A DNA stretch of 64,000 bases from Hedera helix (Eukaryota; Streptophyta; Magnoliopsida; Apiales; Araliaceae). This document shows, in pieces, positions 8,935-19,781 of the stretch. The stretch is from assembly GCA_947179155.2 (NCBI GenBank), contig OX359285.1:7270731-7334730 (forward strand). Direction: 5' to 3'. The notes under the pieces are model-generated. The model did no database searches and was not told where the DNA came from. It saw only the letters and a program-made list of their open reading frames with translations. Each line of letters begins with the position of its first letter. The stretch's first letter is position 1. The position numbers and the translations under genes were made by a program.

Positions 8935-11858
8935 GACCCCGAATTTTATGAAATACAAAATTTAATTTTTCTTCATATATATTTTTTTTTTGAAACAGTA
9001 AGTGGTTAAATTAACAAAATTGAAAGTTAAGGATGTTATGTGCAAATTTTATTTTGTGGGACAATATTCGCTTTGTCGGGGAATATTCGTTTGGTCGGGG
9101 AATATTCGTGCCGTACGACGGCGCCGAAATAATAAATTATTGGTGGACCCCACAACGGAATATTTGTCGGATATAGAAAACGACAGAAGTAACCTTTTTA
9201 AATAAAAATAGTCAACGGAACTGTTAAAATACCGGTGATAAAAGAATAGTAGCATACGGTAGTTTATGGTATTTTCTGTAGCACACGGTACTCTACAGTA
9301 ACACACGGTATTGCATAGTGTCTCATATTATTGGTCTGATAATTGACACCGTAACTGTTACACATCATTTCATCGATAATTGTCACTGCATAATATTTTA
9401 TATTATCAATTCAATAATTGTTGTTACACAGTATTTTGCATTATTGATTTAATAATTGTCATTACACTGTATTTTATATCATTGAGTCAATAATTGTTGT
9501 TGCACTATTTTTAAAATTATTGAACCTAATAATTGTCACAGTAACATATGCACAGTAATTCACATTATTGAATCAATAATTGTCATTACACAGTAACGTA
9601 TGCTTTATTTTACATTATTGTTATCTCTATTATGATGTTATTTAAACAGTTGTATTTCATTAGTTTATTGACTTGATATCTAAGAGCTAACTATACTGTA
9701 TTTATAACAATTAGTCATAATAATTGAATTGATAAAGTTATTTGTTTATAATATAAAGTTAGGTGATTATTAGGTGATATGAAATGAATGGTGTAGATTA
9801 AAGTGTGAATTATTGTTGAATAATTGAATTGATTTGTTTATAATATAAAGTTAGGTGATTATTAGGTGATATGAAATGAATGGTGTAGATTAAAGTGTGA
9901 ATTATTGTTGAATAATTAAATTGATTTGTTTATAATATAAAGTTAGGTGATTATTAGGTGATATGAAATGAATGGTGTAGATTAAAGATAATATAATATT
10001 TGAAATGGATGGTGTAGATTAAAAGGTGATCTTTAAATGAATGGTTTAGATTAAATGAATGATAAGATTTTTGGCTATAAATAGAAGCATTAACTTAAGG
10101 ATTTTTCATAAACTTCCTTACTTGTTCTTTCTTTCTCTCTCTAAATACTTCTTGTGAAAGTTCTCTCTAAGTGTGCTTAAGTCATCTTGAGTATTTGTGA
10201 AGATCTATAAGTATACGTGTACTGTTCAAGTTAATCAACCTCATCCAGTCACGTGTTACGGTAAGGGATACCATCTTTTTCATCTTCCATTATTCAAACA
10301 TACTATGGTAAGGGATTATCATTATTTGATTCTCGATAATAATATTGTTTCTTCCTTACTCATAAGATGTGCCTTTTATTTCCATGTATTAAATTGTGGG
10401 AATAACCTTACGGAGCGGATTGCCGCCTGTTGGTGAATAACCTTTCGTATTCATTCATTATTAATCTCTGAGAATAACCTTACGGAGCGGATTGCCGCCT
10501 GTTTGGTGAATAACTCTTTGTACTCAAATTCTATTAAATTGTGGGAATAACCTTATGGAGCGGATTGCCGCCTGTTTGGTGAATAACTCTTTGTACTCAA
10601 ATTCTATTAAATTGTGGGAATAACCTTACGGAGCGGATTGCCGCCTGTTGGTGAATAACCCTTTGTATTAATTTCCTTCACCTTTTGTTAATCAAACCTG
10701 CTACGGTAAGGGATATTATTTTCTTTCATACTCCTAAATCGAAATTTATTATGGAACTATTGCTTCTATAATTCCTGAAAATATTATATGTTCCATAATA
10801 GTTGAACTTCATTATTTCAACTGAACCTTCCTATTTACGTGAACCTTTCTATTGAATTGTAACCGTTATTCTGAACTGTGGATCTTGAATATCATTTTTA
10901 AATTTCACTCCACATCATGTTGACAATTTGGACATTATTTGAATCTGTACAAAGTAAACTTCCGATACTTATTGTTATCCTATTTCTTCTGTTCATCATT
11001 TATATCATTCTAATCATTCAAAAAATCAAGCTGTTGTGAATATCTGTGGTCGGGGGCACAGATGTGATATATTTGTTGAACAGATGATAGGTTAAAGGCG
11101 ATATAATAGGTTAAAGGCGATACATCTGTTCGGTGTCTTTTATGGCACGTGGTGAATGTTCTCTTTGGCCCGTAGTGCAAAGATGAATTGTTGTTTGGTA
11201 TGATTATGACCAAAGGCTGAATCTGGTATAATCATGACCGTTGGTGTTATATTGAATGTCTTTGGCCCGTAGTGCAAAGATGAACTATTGATGTGCATGA
11301 TTATGATCAGGAACTGTGAATTTGTATTATCTTGACTAATGATATTTCAGATGATAAAAGTTGATGATGTTTTTCCTAAAAAGAGAACCGAGTGGACATT
11401 ATAGTCTGCATTATTCTTCTAATAGATTACTCATTCCGCTGCTATTATTGATCTGAACGTTGTTTAAGAATTTAACTGCAGTTTTTGATATAAACCTTGT
11501 AGTCTATTGTATTCTATCAAGAACTCAACTGTTGAAGACTAATGATAATTTATTCGTCATTATCTTAGTCATGATATTCTTTACTGGGCTATTTGAGCTC
11601 ACCTTTTCTTTTGTTCCATTGTTTTTCAACAGGAGATGAAAACATAACAGGGTCTAGCCGGGGAATGGAGTGAGGGTCCGAGGAATAGTTATCATAGTCT
11701 TCACGTTTTGTAAAATAGTGTGGAAATAATAGTGAAGACTTAGTTGTGTATTATTATACACTGTATTGTTGTACGTTGTGCTTTGTTGTAATAATGTTGT
11801 TGTAGTCTTTTGACGACTCAAGTTTGGGCTGTGTGGACTCAGATTTGGGGGCGTCACA
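8930..11858 (+). repeat. 3' LTR of the gypsy element
   Basis: 2929 bp, same length as the 5' LTR and nearly identical; by eye about 15-16 substitutions, for example ACAC/ACAA near the start, GTTGG/GTGGG, TTACGGAG/TTATGGAG at 10555, and GGCCGGG/GGTCGGG near 11050. TATA box at about 10076. Ends CACA and is followed by the AGGTC duplication. Confidence 0.93.
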
Positions 11859-11863
11859 AGGTC
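11859..11863. repeat. Right target-site duplication AGGTC of gypsy element
   Basis: Exact copy of 1739-1743, directly after the 3' LTR. Copia coding sequence resumes here. Confidence 0.9.
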
Positions 11864-13579
11864 ATACAGTAGAGTTCGATGAGGCTATTCCTCAAGCTCA
11901 TGTAGATAGTGGGAATAACATGCCTTCAAGTAGTTCTTTTTCATCGAATGAAGAGTCTTATGTTCCTCAAATGCGTAGAAGTCAAAGGGGTAACATTTCA
12001 CGTCGTCTCTTTGAGATTGAGGGGACTACCTTTCTGGCTGATGCGCGTGATGATGAGGAACCTTGATCTTATTGAGATGCTCTATTATCTACTGCTAGTG
12101 ATAAATGGATGACTGCAATGAAAGATGAGATGGAATCCATAAGAACTAATCAAGTCTGGGACTTGGTTGACCTTTCACCAGGGCGAAAGGCTATTGGGAA
12201 CAAGTGGGTTCTTAAATTCAAGCGCAAGGCAGATGGTTCCATAGATCGGTACAAAGCTCGTCTTGTAGCCTAGGGCTACACCCAGTAAGAAGGAATTGAT
12301 TATGAGAAAACATTCTCACCAGTTATGAGATTTGCCTCAATTCGCCTCAACTTAGCGATTATCTCGCATTTGATCTGGAGTTTTATCAAATAGACGTTAA
12401 GACAGCCTTTCTCAATGGAGATTTAGCTGAGGAGATATACATGGATCAACCAAAGGGTTTCATCATAAAAGGACAAGAGCGCAAAGTCTGCAAACTCAAA
12501 CGTTCTATTTATGGTTTAAAACAGGCATCCAGGCAATGGTATCTGAGATTCCATCGAGCTGTCATTTGTGATGGCTTTACAATGATCGAGGAAGACCATT
12601 GCGTGTATATCAAACGGTCCAAAGATAAATTTCTTATCCTATCGATGTATGTCGACGACATCTTGTTAGCTGGGAACGATAAAGAGATTATTGTTATCAC
12701 TAAAGGGTGGTTGTCCTCTAACTTTGAGATGAAAGACATGGGGGAAGCATCTTATGTTCTTGGAGTCAAGATCTATAGAGATCGCTCAAGAAAGCTTCTT
12801 GGTTTGTCTCAAGAGACTTACCTTAAGAAGGTTCTGGAGTAATTCTAAATGAGCAACTGCAAACCCATAGACACTCCTATCGCTAAAGGCGATGCCATTA
12901 GACTCGAACAATGCCCTAGTTCTCCTGAAAAAATTAAGAAAATGTCTCACTACCCTTATGCCAGTGCTATAGCAAAGCTAATGTATACAGTTATGTATAC
13001 TCGGCCTGATATAGCATATGCAATCAGTTATCTCGGTCGTTATCAGTCAAACCCTAGAATTGCTCATCGGAGGGCAATCATTAGGATCTTGCAATATTTG
13101 AAAGGTACTTTGGACTACATGTTGTGCTATGGAGGACCAGACCTGCGATTGATTGGTTACTTCGATGCTAATTGGAGAATTAACCAAGGGGTGTGCAAGT
13201 CGACCTTAGGATATGCATTCTTACTATATGGTGGTGTCATCACTTGGTGTAACAAGAAATAGACTTGCGTTGCTCTTTCGACGATGGAGTCAGAGTTTTT
13301 AGCATGTACGCCAGCTGTTCAGGAAGCCATGTGGTTAAGGAGATTCTACGAGGATCATGGAGTCGTCTCTCATGCTTCGGATCCTGTGACTGTTTACTGT
13401 GATAGCACAGCAGCCCTAAGGACCTTAAGTATCACGGCAGAAAGAAGCACGTTGACTTGAGGATGAACTTCATTAGAGAGAACATAACAACTAATGAGGT
13501 GATATTGGAGTACATGCCCACTGACCTTATGGTAGCGGATCCCTTGACGAAGCCTATCACCAAGAGATGCTTTTTGTAG
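11864..13579 (+). pseudogene. Copia pol remnant: linker, reverse transcriptase, RNase H
   Basis: The linker region (PQMRRSQRGN) is followed by the copia RT start (GNKWVLKFKRKADG). Stops occur at about 12060 and inside VA-stop-GYTQ-stop-EGIDYEKTFSPV near 12270-12290; a frameshift lies near 12345-12365. The RT core then reads well: VKTAFLNGDL, SIYGLKQASRQWY, catalytic YVDDILLAGND, FEMKDMGEASYVLGVKI. Stops follow at 12840-12848, the C-terminal part (DTPIAKGDA, YTRPDIAYAIS) ends at a stop near 13260, and RNase H (ALSTMESEFLA, VYCDSTAALR) contains a further frameshift. Pol ends around 13,579. Clearly inactive. Confidence 0.88.
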
Positions 13580-14639
13580 GCATGTTAGTTCGTTATGGCT
13601 TTGTAGGGTTTGATGTACTTTTCTGATTTATTGTATATCACTCATTATTTGGCTTATATTAGAGATATTCATTATTGTATCAATATATTTATCATTTATG
13701 CGAGATTCATTTGTTCCCACTTATGATTGTGTTATTTTAGCGCTTATGATAAATATTAATAGTTCACACAATTATTATGCAGATTGAATATGCACACACT
13801 AAATATATGTCAATAGGTTGATTGGCTCACTCATACGAGCAATCACCATTAGCGCTTTGAAGAACGAGTAAGGTTGAGACAGTTCATATTGGCACTTTAA
13901 GTAGTGAATTTTTGATGTTTTGGATAACAATCAATTGGCGCTTGGTAATGAGCAATATGAAATATTATATCACTTTGGCATGGGCCAAGATGATGTTAAT
14001 TTGGATTAATCGAATATAGTATGCCCCACAATCTATATTAACTTGTACTAACAGCCAGATGCGAAGTTCAAAGTTGGCGCTTGGGAAAGCGAGCAATCTA
14101 AAATTCAAGTTATTTGCTTGTAGAGTTACTGAACTAAGATTCGTACGGCATGACCATATGACATATACTTATATAGATGAGATTGTCTGCCATAACATGA
14201 TAACCAGACGCAAAATTTCAAATGTGGCGCTTTGATAAGCGAGCATTTTTGAAATGTTCTAGTTAGACACTTTGGGAGTGACTAGACTAAGGTCCGCACA
14301 ACAAGGCTATGGAATAGTATGTTGTGAAAGTGTTACATGTGCTTAACGACCATGTAAAGGAAGTGAGAGAATGGATCCTTATTTCCTCATCGTGTGAGTC
14401 CTGTAGAACAAAATCTTTATTCCTACATCAAGCTCTTTATGATCTTTAACTATACTACAAAGACATGGATTAGTGTTGCTACTTTGATTTCGATTCCTAA
14501 GGTCAGGATTGATGAGACTTTAAGGACCGATTCTGGGAAAGCAGTTAATTCATATCTGAATATTATTAGGGCAAAGGGAAGATAATTTAATTTCACCTCA
14601 TTCTACACTTATTGTCGACAACTATAGCGCTTCGATAAC
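13580..14639 (+). repeat. Copia 3' untranslated region with degenerate hairpin-like repeats
   Basis: Noncoding stretch between copia RNase H and the solo LTR. A motif of the type GGCGCTT(N)4-8GCGAGCA recurs at roughly 13850, 13934, 14073 and 14226; the last two lie in clearly related units (CCAGATGCGAAGTTC and CCAGACGCAAAATTTC starts, about 155 bases apart). Each motif can pair GCGCTT with AAGCG. No protein is recognised, and the 63-codon ORF at 14394 has no known similarity I can see. Confidence 0.5.
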
Positions 14640-16707
14640 TGTAGACACCCAAATTTTGCACTAACCCTGACAGGAGGGCAAAATCGTCACTTGACCCGAC
14701 ATACGAAAAGGAAGGTGGACCCCAACACGAAGCCACCACAACGGCTTGCGGTCAAAGCTGCCGCAACGTACAACGAGCATCAGGTTACTTGAGGCAAGAC
14801 AAACAGTTGACCAAAAAGAAACCTGATTTGATCACCAAATACGACGAATGACCACTACGTTTACGGTAGTCGGGTAACATCCCTCCGAAATAATACAGCA
14901 AAAAATGATGTTTTTAGACTGCGTGACACGAAAATCGAGAAAGGGAAGCACCGCAGATGCATCTGCGGCCAACGACAAGTTGTCATTTTTCGTGGCTCGA
15001 GAAAACGCGCGCCAGCCGAGGCGGCCGCTCAGACGGCGACCGCAGGCAGCCGCAGATGGATCTGTGGCTGCTCCCAGTCACCTATACAGCCGCAGATGCA
15101 CCTGCGGCTACTCCCAGTCACCTATACAACGCCATTTTGCTCGGCCGAGAGAGGGATAAGAGATTTTTTAGGAAATATAGAGAGAGAAAAGACGAGTTTT
15201 AGAGAGAAAAAGGCCCAGGTTGGCCAAAAATAGAAGGAAATTAATTTTTTTTTGCTAAAATACTTAGCCAATCTTGTGTTATCTACTTGATAGTGAAATA
15301 TAAGACGTTTCTTGGCATTTTGCAAGGTGAAAAAAAGGGTGTTTTCATTAAAGTTTTAACTTGTTTTATTATCATAATCTTTTGTTATTGAGTTGTTTAA
15401 ATGTAGTATTTTGTTATATTATTGAGGATCCGTGGATTAGGGATTATTAGTGAGGGTTCCGTTGGAAAGAAATTTCCTCCTAATGTCCTTATGATATCCG
15501 TGTGGTAATATGTAGTTCATTGTGTTAATGGGTAGTCCATAGTGTTGTGCTTGCAAATTTTGGTTCTTGTGGTATAGTAACAAGTCTAGTATTGTTAAGT
15601 TTTCCTTTGTATGGTTGTGTGGTGATTTTTGGGGATTGTGAGCCTAGGGATGAAATTCTCGTGATCGAATTCCGAAGATGGACAAATTTTGGTGTATGTA
15701 GTCACGGCAATGGGCCATTTTTGTACATATGTAAATATTGGGCCTTAAAGCGATATCGAATCGAGATCGGGTTAAGGCCCCGTAATAGTGAAGTATGTAA
15801 ATTTTGAATGCTTGATTTGATTTGCGACATAAAAAACGATTTCAGAAAATAAGGCAAACGACAAAGATTTTCTAAAAGTAATCAAATCAGGGTATTAGAA
15901 TCACGAAGCTTAAAATTAAGAGTTTTAAGGAATGTCGATTCTTGTTTGACGAAAGGGCTGCAAGCGGTTTTGAAATATCATAAAAAATGATTTCGTAAAA
16001 AATAGATAAACGTTTTCATTAAACTTTGGTGCATAGGGTTAAAGAGCTACTAGAAGTTGTCTTTATTTTATTCGACTTTCTTGTTAAAAGGCAATGTATA
16101 GTCTCGATTCCTATTTGACGAAAGTTTAAAACCCTTGTTTTCTAAAAGCGACACCTAATAAAAAACCCTCATCGCTTTCGAAATTAAAATCAATCTCTAT
16201 TATAAAACAAAGCCTTGTCATTTGGGTCAAAAGATATTCTAAAAATGCTTTTCAGATAGATCACGTTTTTTACAGAAAGAATCAAAGCGGTTTTTTCATC
16301 ACAATATTCATTTAGGCACACACACACACACACACACATTTTAGGATTTTAAAAGAATAGGAAAACATCAAGATTGCGGTAACCGTGTTTTCACGGAAGT
16401 CGGGGGGTGCCTAACACCTTCCCCTCGCTTAAGCAAGCCCCCGAACTCTATGAATCTCAGTTCGTAGACTAATTAATTCGGAGTCATACATGAGCCAGCA
16501 ATTACTAAAACTAAATTCGGATAAGTTGGTACATCTATTGCAAAAATACCAACTGACGACTCTGGTCAATTGGCTCATCATAAAAATCAACCTTTCAAAC
16601 CCCGTCGACATTCAAGCCGACCATTTTTAAAATCACATCTTAAATCCAAAGGCTAAAATTGGAAAGGGTAATTATTAAAAAAGAAAACGACTTTCTTGGC
16701 GTCGACA
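14640..16707 (+). mobile_element. Solo LTR, Tat/Ogre-like, with 5-bp TSD ATAAC
   Basis: Starts TGTAGACACCC and ends GGCGTCGACA, giving near-matching inverted ends TGTAGAC/GTCGACA. The flanks are ATAAC (14635-14639) and ATAAC (16708-16712). Internal text GGAAGTCGGGGGGTGCC then CTAACACCTTCCCC (about 16395-16426) is characteristic of Tat/Ogre-type LTRs as I know them. There is a purine-rich leader near 15140-15200 and a (CA)n tract at about 16317-16338. No internal coding region or second LTR is present, so it is a solo LTR from LTR-LTR recombination. ORFs within it are not considered genes. Confidence 0.8.
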
Positions 16708-17061
16708 ATAACGATATAGTAATAAGTGATATACGAAATGGACTTGGGCCCAAAAGGGGTTAAGTATGGCTCTCTAAGGGATTAGAGATACTTAACCTAG
16801 TGAAATTCAAATGTGTCTGGGGTACTATGAGTTTATAGTCTCTACGTGAACTAATTGAGTTTGACGTGAGAGCTCTTGCACTGTTTATTTAAAGGGTAGA
16901 TGCCTCTATATTAGCCCTAACGAGTTTGGCGTAGAGCTCCCGCATTGCAAGTGAACTCAACGGTCGCACGATCCGACAAATATGGATACATGCTATTTTG
17001 GTTTGAGCTATTTTTGGCAAATGTGATGATTATGTCATCCCCGTCATGGGCGAGCGGGAGA
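16708..17061 (+). other. End of copia internal region with polypurine tract
   Basis: Begins with the ATAAC duplication and continues copia noncoding sequence up to the purine tract GGGCGAGCGGGAGA (17048-17061). Two related segments (AGAGCTCTTGCACTG near 16870, AGAGCTCCCGCATTG near 16933) are short direct repeats. No gene. Confidence 0.6.
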
Positions 17062-17520
17062 TGTTGGATCTTGGGTATCAAAATGGGGCGCTCATAAAGG
17101 GTTCGACCCATTTGGAGGTAAATCATATGACTAATAGACTCAGTCATATAACGTTATAATTATAACGTTAATATTCTGAGTGGTTAGAGGTTTTATAGAG
17201 AGTAGGTTAAACCACCACGCCTATATTAAACCCACTACTCCAGTTCATCTGATCATCCCATCCCATTTATCGGTTCTCATATACAGTATTGTGATTGAGC
17301 CAAAAAATACAAAGCTCTAAACATAACAACTGAATTCCTACTTTGCTATGGATCGTGAATTTGTTCTCAGTTCTCATCCTACAAGGATTGTAGTTAGGAG
17401 ACGTCGTTTGGGTTTGACTTTAGTTTTGACAATACGAGATATTCCGCATCAAAGGTTATCACGCTTCGAGGGTATGACTTTGGTTCTCGTTATTGTATTT
17501 GTGTAAACTAGTGGTTGCAT
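17062..17520 (+). repeat. Copia 3' LTR (approximate right end)
   Basis: TGTTGGATCTTGGG begins directly after the purine tract, the usual copia layout. It contains a perfect 22-bp palindrome at 17149-17170 (half site TAACGTTATAA). The right end is estimated because the 5' LTR is not in the window; nucleoredoxin-like sequence starts by about 17,545. Confidence 0.6.
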
Positions 17521-17529
17521 ACATGTTAT

Positions 17530-18860
17530 TAAATCCTTCAAGAAATTTAGGAATCCTTAAAAGACGTGGCTGACAAAGATCTTGAGATTGTGCTTATCAA
17601 CTAAGATGGTGATAATCTTTCCAATGTTAAGGCTGTATATAAAGACAAGTTTGGATCTACTATGCCTTGGTAGTCACTCACTACTACCCTCTAATCGTAG
17701 TAATTTGTCCAAGGTTTTAAGGTACAAAGGGAGGTTTGGACCACTGTATGATTATATGAACAATGCAGGTTACCTAATCATTCTTAAGCCTGATTAGTAT
17801 GGCTGCAAACGAGTCGAATTGATCTGGATTTTAAATTGCTCGGATTCGACTTGAAGGTTAAATTCGTACTTGAATTCGACTTAGATTCGAACTATATTTA
17901 AAAAAATTTACTCAGATTCAGCTCGACTCGAATTTTCGTTACTCGAATTCGATTCGACTCAGATCGAATTATATTCAAACTACTCGTGAACTTCAAATTC
18001 AAACTCGAATTCGAGTCTCCACATAATTACTAGTTTTATAAGACATATAATTATTAATTGAACTTATTATTTTTTTTAGAAATGAAAAAATATAATTATA
18101 ATTACACTTTAAATATATAAAATTAAAATTAAAATTACAAATAAAATAAAATAATAATAATTAATTATTCAAATTTTGTTTAATTGTGTATATATTATAA
18201 GAGAATATATCGAGTATAGATTCGAATATGTATCAATCGATTATGTATCGGATCATGATTAAAAATTCAAATAGTTTGAATACTAAACGAGTCGAGAATA
18301 ACATTATTCAGATTATACTCATATTTTTATTCGAATTATTTTTTGTACTCAGATTTGAATCATATTATTAACGAATTCGAGTCTCGCTCATATTTTTTCG
18401 AGTCGAGCCCGAATCGAACCCGAACTGTTTGATTCAATTTGCAGCCTTACTGCTTAATATCAATCTCTGAGTTACTTTGGCTTTGAAATTCTGGAAAAAT
18501 TTGGAATTGAAGCATATCCTTTTAACTTGGAAGCAGCTGTGAAGATAGCAATACATAAAAAGCTGATGTTGAGCAAACTTTTATCACCCTCAACTCCTTT
18601 ACTTGGAGGAAATTCTAACAACAACAATGTATGTTTGTGTCATTATTTCAGAATTTTTAAATCCCACTCTGGTAGGAATATACACTCGTCTTCGAACTCT
18701 TAGGGAAGAATGCACTTTTAGTGTTTGTAACACATTCTTGTTATGAATCAATATCATTTTTGCCAGCATTGAAGACAAAGGGGCATGCAGAAGATGACTA
18801 TGAGACTATTTACATCTCATTTGACTGGGATGAATTCTCGTCTTCCTTCTCTAATGTTAC
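17530..18860 (+). pseudogene. Broken nucleoredoxin/thioredoxin-like gene fragment
   Basis: Scattered frames resemble a plant nucleoredoxin-like protein: DVADKDLEIVLIN then a stop and DGDNLSNVKAVYKDK, STMPW (17560-17670), GYLIILKPD (17767-17797), then after a small transposon YFGFEILEKFGIEAYPF (18473-18525) and, near 18775-18855, DDYETIYISFDWDEFSSSFS, which resembles a second thioredoxin-like domain start. Stops and frame changes break it. The CPPC-type active site is not visible. The assignment rests on remembered family patterns only. It abuts the copia LTR, so the copia may have landed in this gene. Confidence 0.4.
17798..18449. mobile_element. Small hAT-like nonautonomous element in the nucleoredoxin-like fragment
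   Basis: Inverted ends share GGCTGCAAA (17801-17809 and reverse complement at 18438-18446), with many degenerate CGAGTCGAATT/GAATTCGA subterminal motifs in both orientations. Flanks CTGATTAG (17790-17797) and CTGCTTAA (18450-18457) match at 6 of 8 bases, consistent with an old 8-bp hAT duplication. About 650 bp, AT-rich core, no coding capacity. Confidence 0.6.
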
Positions 18861-19112
18861 ATTTGGAATAGAGAAATGAAAGTGAAAATAGAATGACTCA
18901 TTCCTATAGAATGAAAAAAATTGTGTTTGATTGCTTTATTATTAGAATGAAATAGACATTTTTATTCCTCTCAAATTTATGAATTTTATTTATTGGGAAA
19001 TGGTATAAAATGATTCATTCTGGCTGAAATGGAATGCATCATTTTCTTCTCTATTCCATTCATTTTTCTATTTTATTCTTTCACTCATTTCATTCATTCA
19101 ATCCAAACGTAA
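18858..19112. mobile_element. Possible MITE with imperfect terminal inverted repeats
   Basis: The left end ACATTTGGAATAGAGAAATG resembles the reverse complement of the right end (ACGTTTGGATTGAATG...), and both halves are rich in GAATG/CATTC motifs in opposite orientation. Flanks TAATG on both sides may be a duplication. No coding sequence. Superfamily not determined. Confidence 0.4.
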
Positions 19113-19728
19113 TGCATCCAAGAAATGTCGTAGCTCATGTTCCCGATTTTGTTGTTTTGTTGTCTGTAAAGGTGTTTAAATTTCATCCTCTCTTTCCGGC
19201 CGGCCATTGCAACATTTGGATAAGATGGTGATCATCTTGAAACAAAAGAATCCAACTTGGCTTTTAAAAAAGACTGGACCATTAATTATCCATTTATGAA
19301 AGAAGAGGTGTGCAACGGACTAATTAATCAGTAAGCACATCACAAATGGGACTTGAAAAATCTCTACTTCCCCGAATCTCAAGGAAAGGCAGGCAGTCGA
19401 TGATAAAAACAAATTGAAATATAACAAAGAATATCATAGTAGCAAAAATCCTTTAATGTTAGTTCAATCCACTCGACTGAGTTGTTTGAATTGAGATACT
19501 TTTTTGGCTCTAAAATACTGAAAATTCTTTTAGGTTATATGAAGAACCACTTAAAGGTAACCATTTTATGTTTAATAACAACTTGAAATTTACTTTAAGA
19601 CTAAGAATATCACTCCTGTTCTTACACGCTTACATATAGATTCGGGATGGTGAAAAGTAGCCGAATAAGTTGAGTTGATATTTAGTATGCAATAACTTAA
19701 ATACCCCTAGGGGATTTAAGAGACAAAG

Positions 19729-19781
19729 TTATTCAGTGGTCCCGGGACACCTCGTGGTCATGCCATAGGACCATAGAATAA
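19729..19781. repeat. Foldback hairpin with TTATTCAGTGGTCC arm
   Basis: TTATTCAGTGGTCC at 19729-19742 pairs with GGACCATAGAATAA at 19768-19781 (two mismatches). The same left arm followed by a related CTAGGGCACTTG stretch recurs at about 23625-23650, suggesting a small repeated family. Confidence 0.5.

Larger units (their letters stand above)
1744..11858 (+). mobile_element. Complete Tekay/Del-like Ty3/gypsy (chromovirus) element, 10.1 kb
   Basis: Two 2929-bp LTRs (1744-4672, 8930-11858) start TGTAAGACCCC and end GGCGTCACA. The internal part has an initiator-Met-like primer site, ORF1 (4872-5492), a pol ORF (5335-8934) in the order protease, RT, RNase H, integrase, chromodomain-like tail, and a purine tract before the 3' LTR. 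Integrase after RNase H marks Ty3/gypsy; the C-terminal segment around PVKILDKKEQ and the GGGGACGAAATTT text before the purine tract are typical of Tekay/Del. The element sits in the copia with perfect 5-bp duplications. By eye the LTRs differ at roughly 15-16 sites (about 0.5 percent), so insertion is recent. Canonical gag is absent. Confidence 0.92.
556..17520 (+). mobile_element. Degraded Ty1/copia retrotransposon hosting two nested insertions
   Basis: Coding order GAG-pre-integrase, integrase, reverse transcriptase, RNase H identifies Ty1/copia. Pieces lie at 556-1743, 11859-14639 and 16708-17520, separated by a complete gypsy element (1744-11858) and a solo LTR (14640-16707). Removing both inserts and one copy of each 5-bp duplication rejoins the copia. 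The polypurine tract GGGCGAGCGGGAGA at 17048-17061 is followed by an LTR starting TGTTGG at 17062. Gag, primer site and 5' LTR are missing at the left. Several in-frame stops and at least two frameshifts show it is dead. The right boundary is uncertain by about 20 bases. Confidence 0.8.

Noticed and set aside
14905..15202. Arg/Ala-rich ORFs
   Set aside because: They lie in the solo LTR and derive from palindromic GC-rich repeats.
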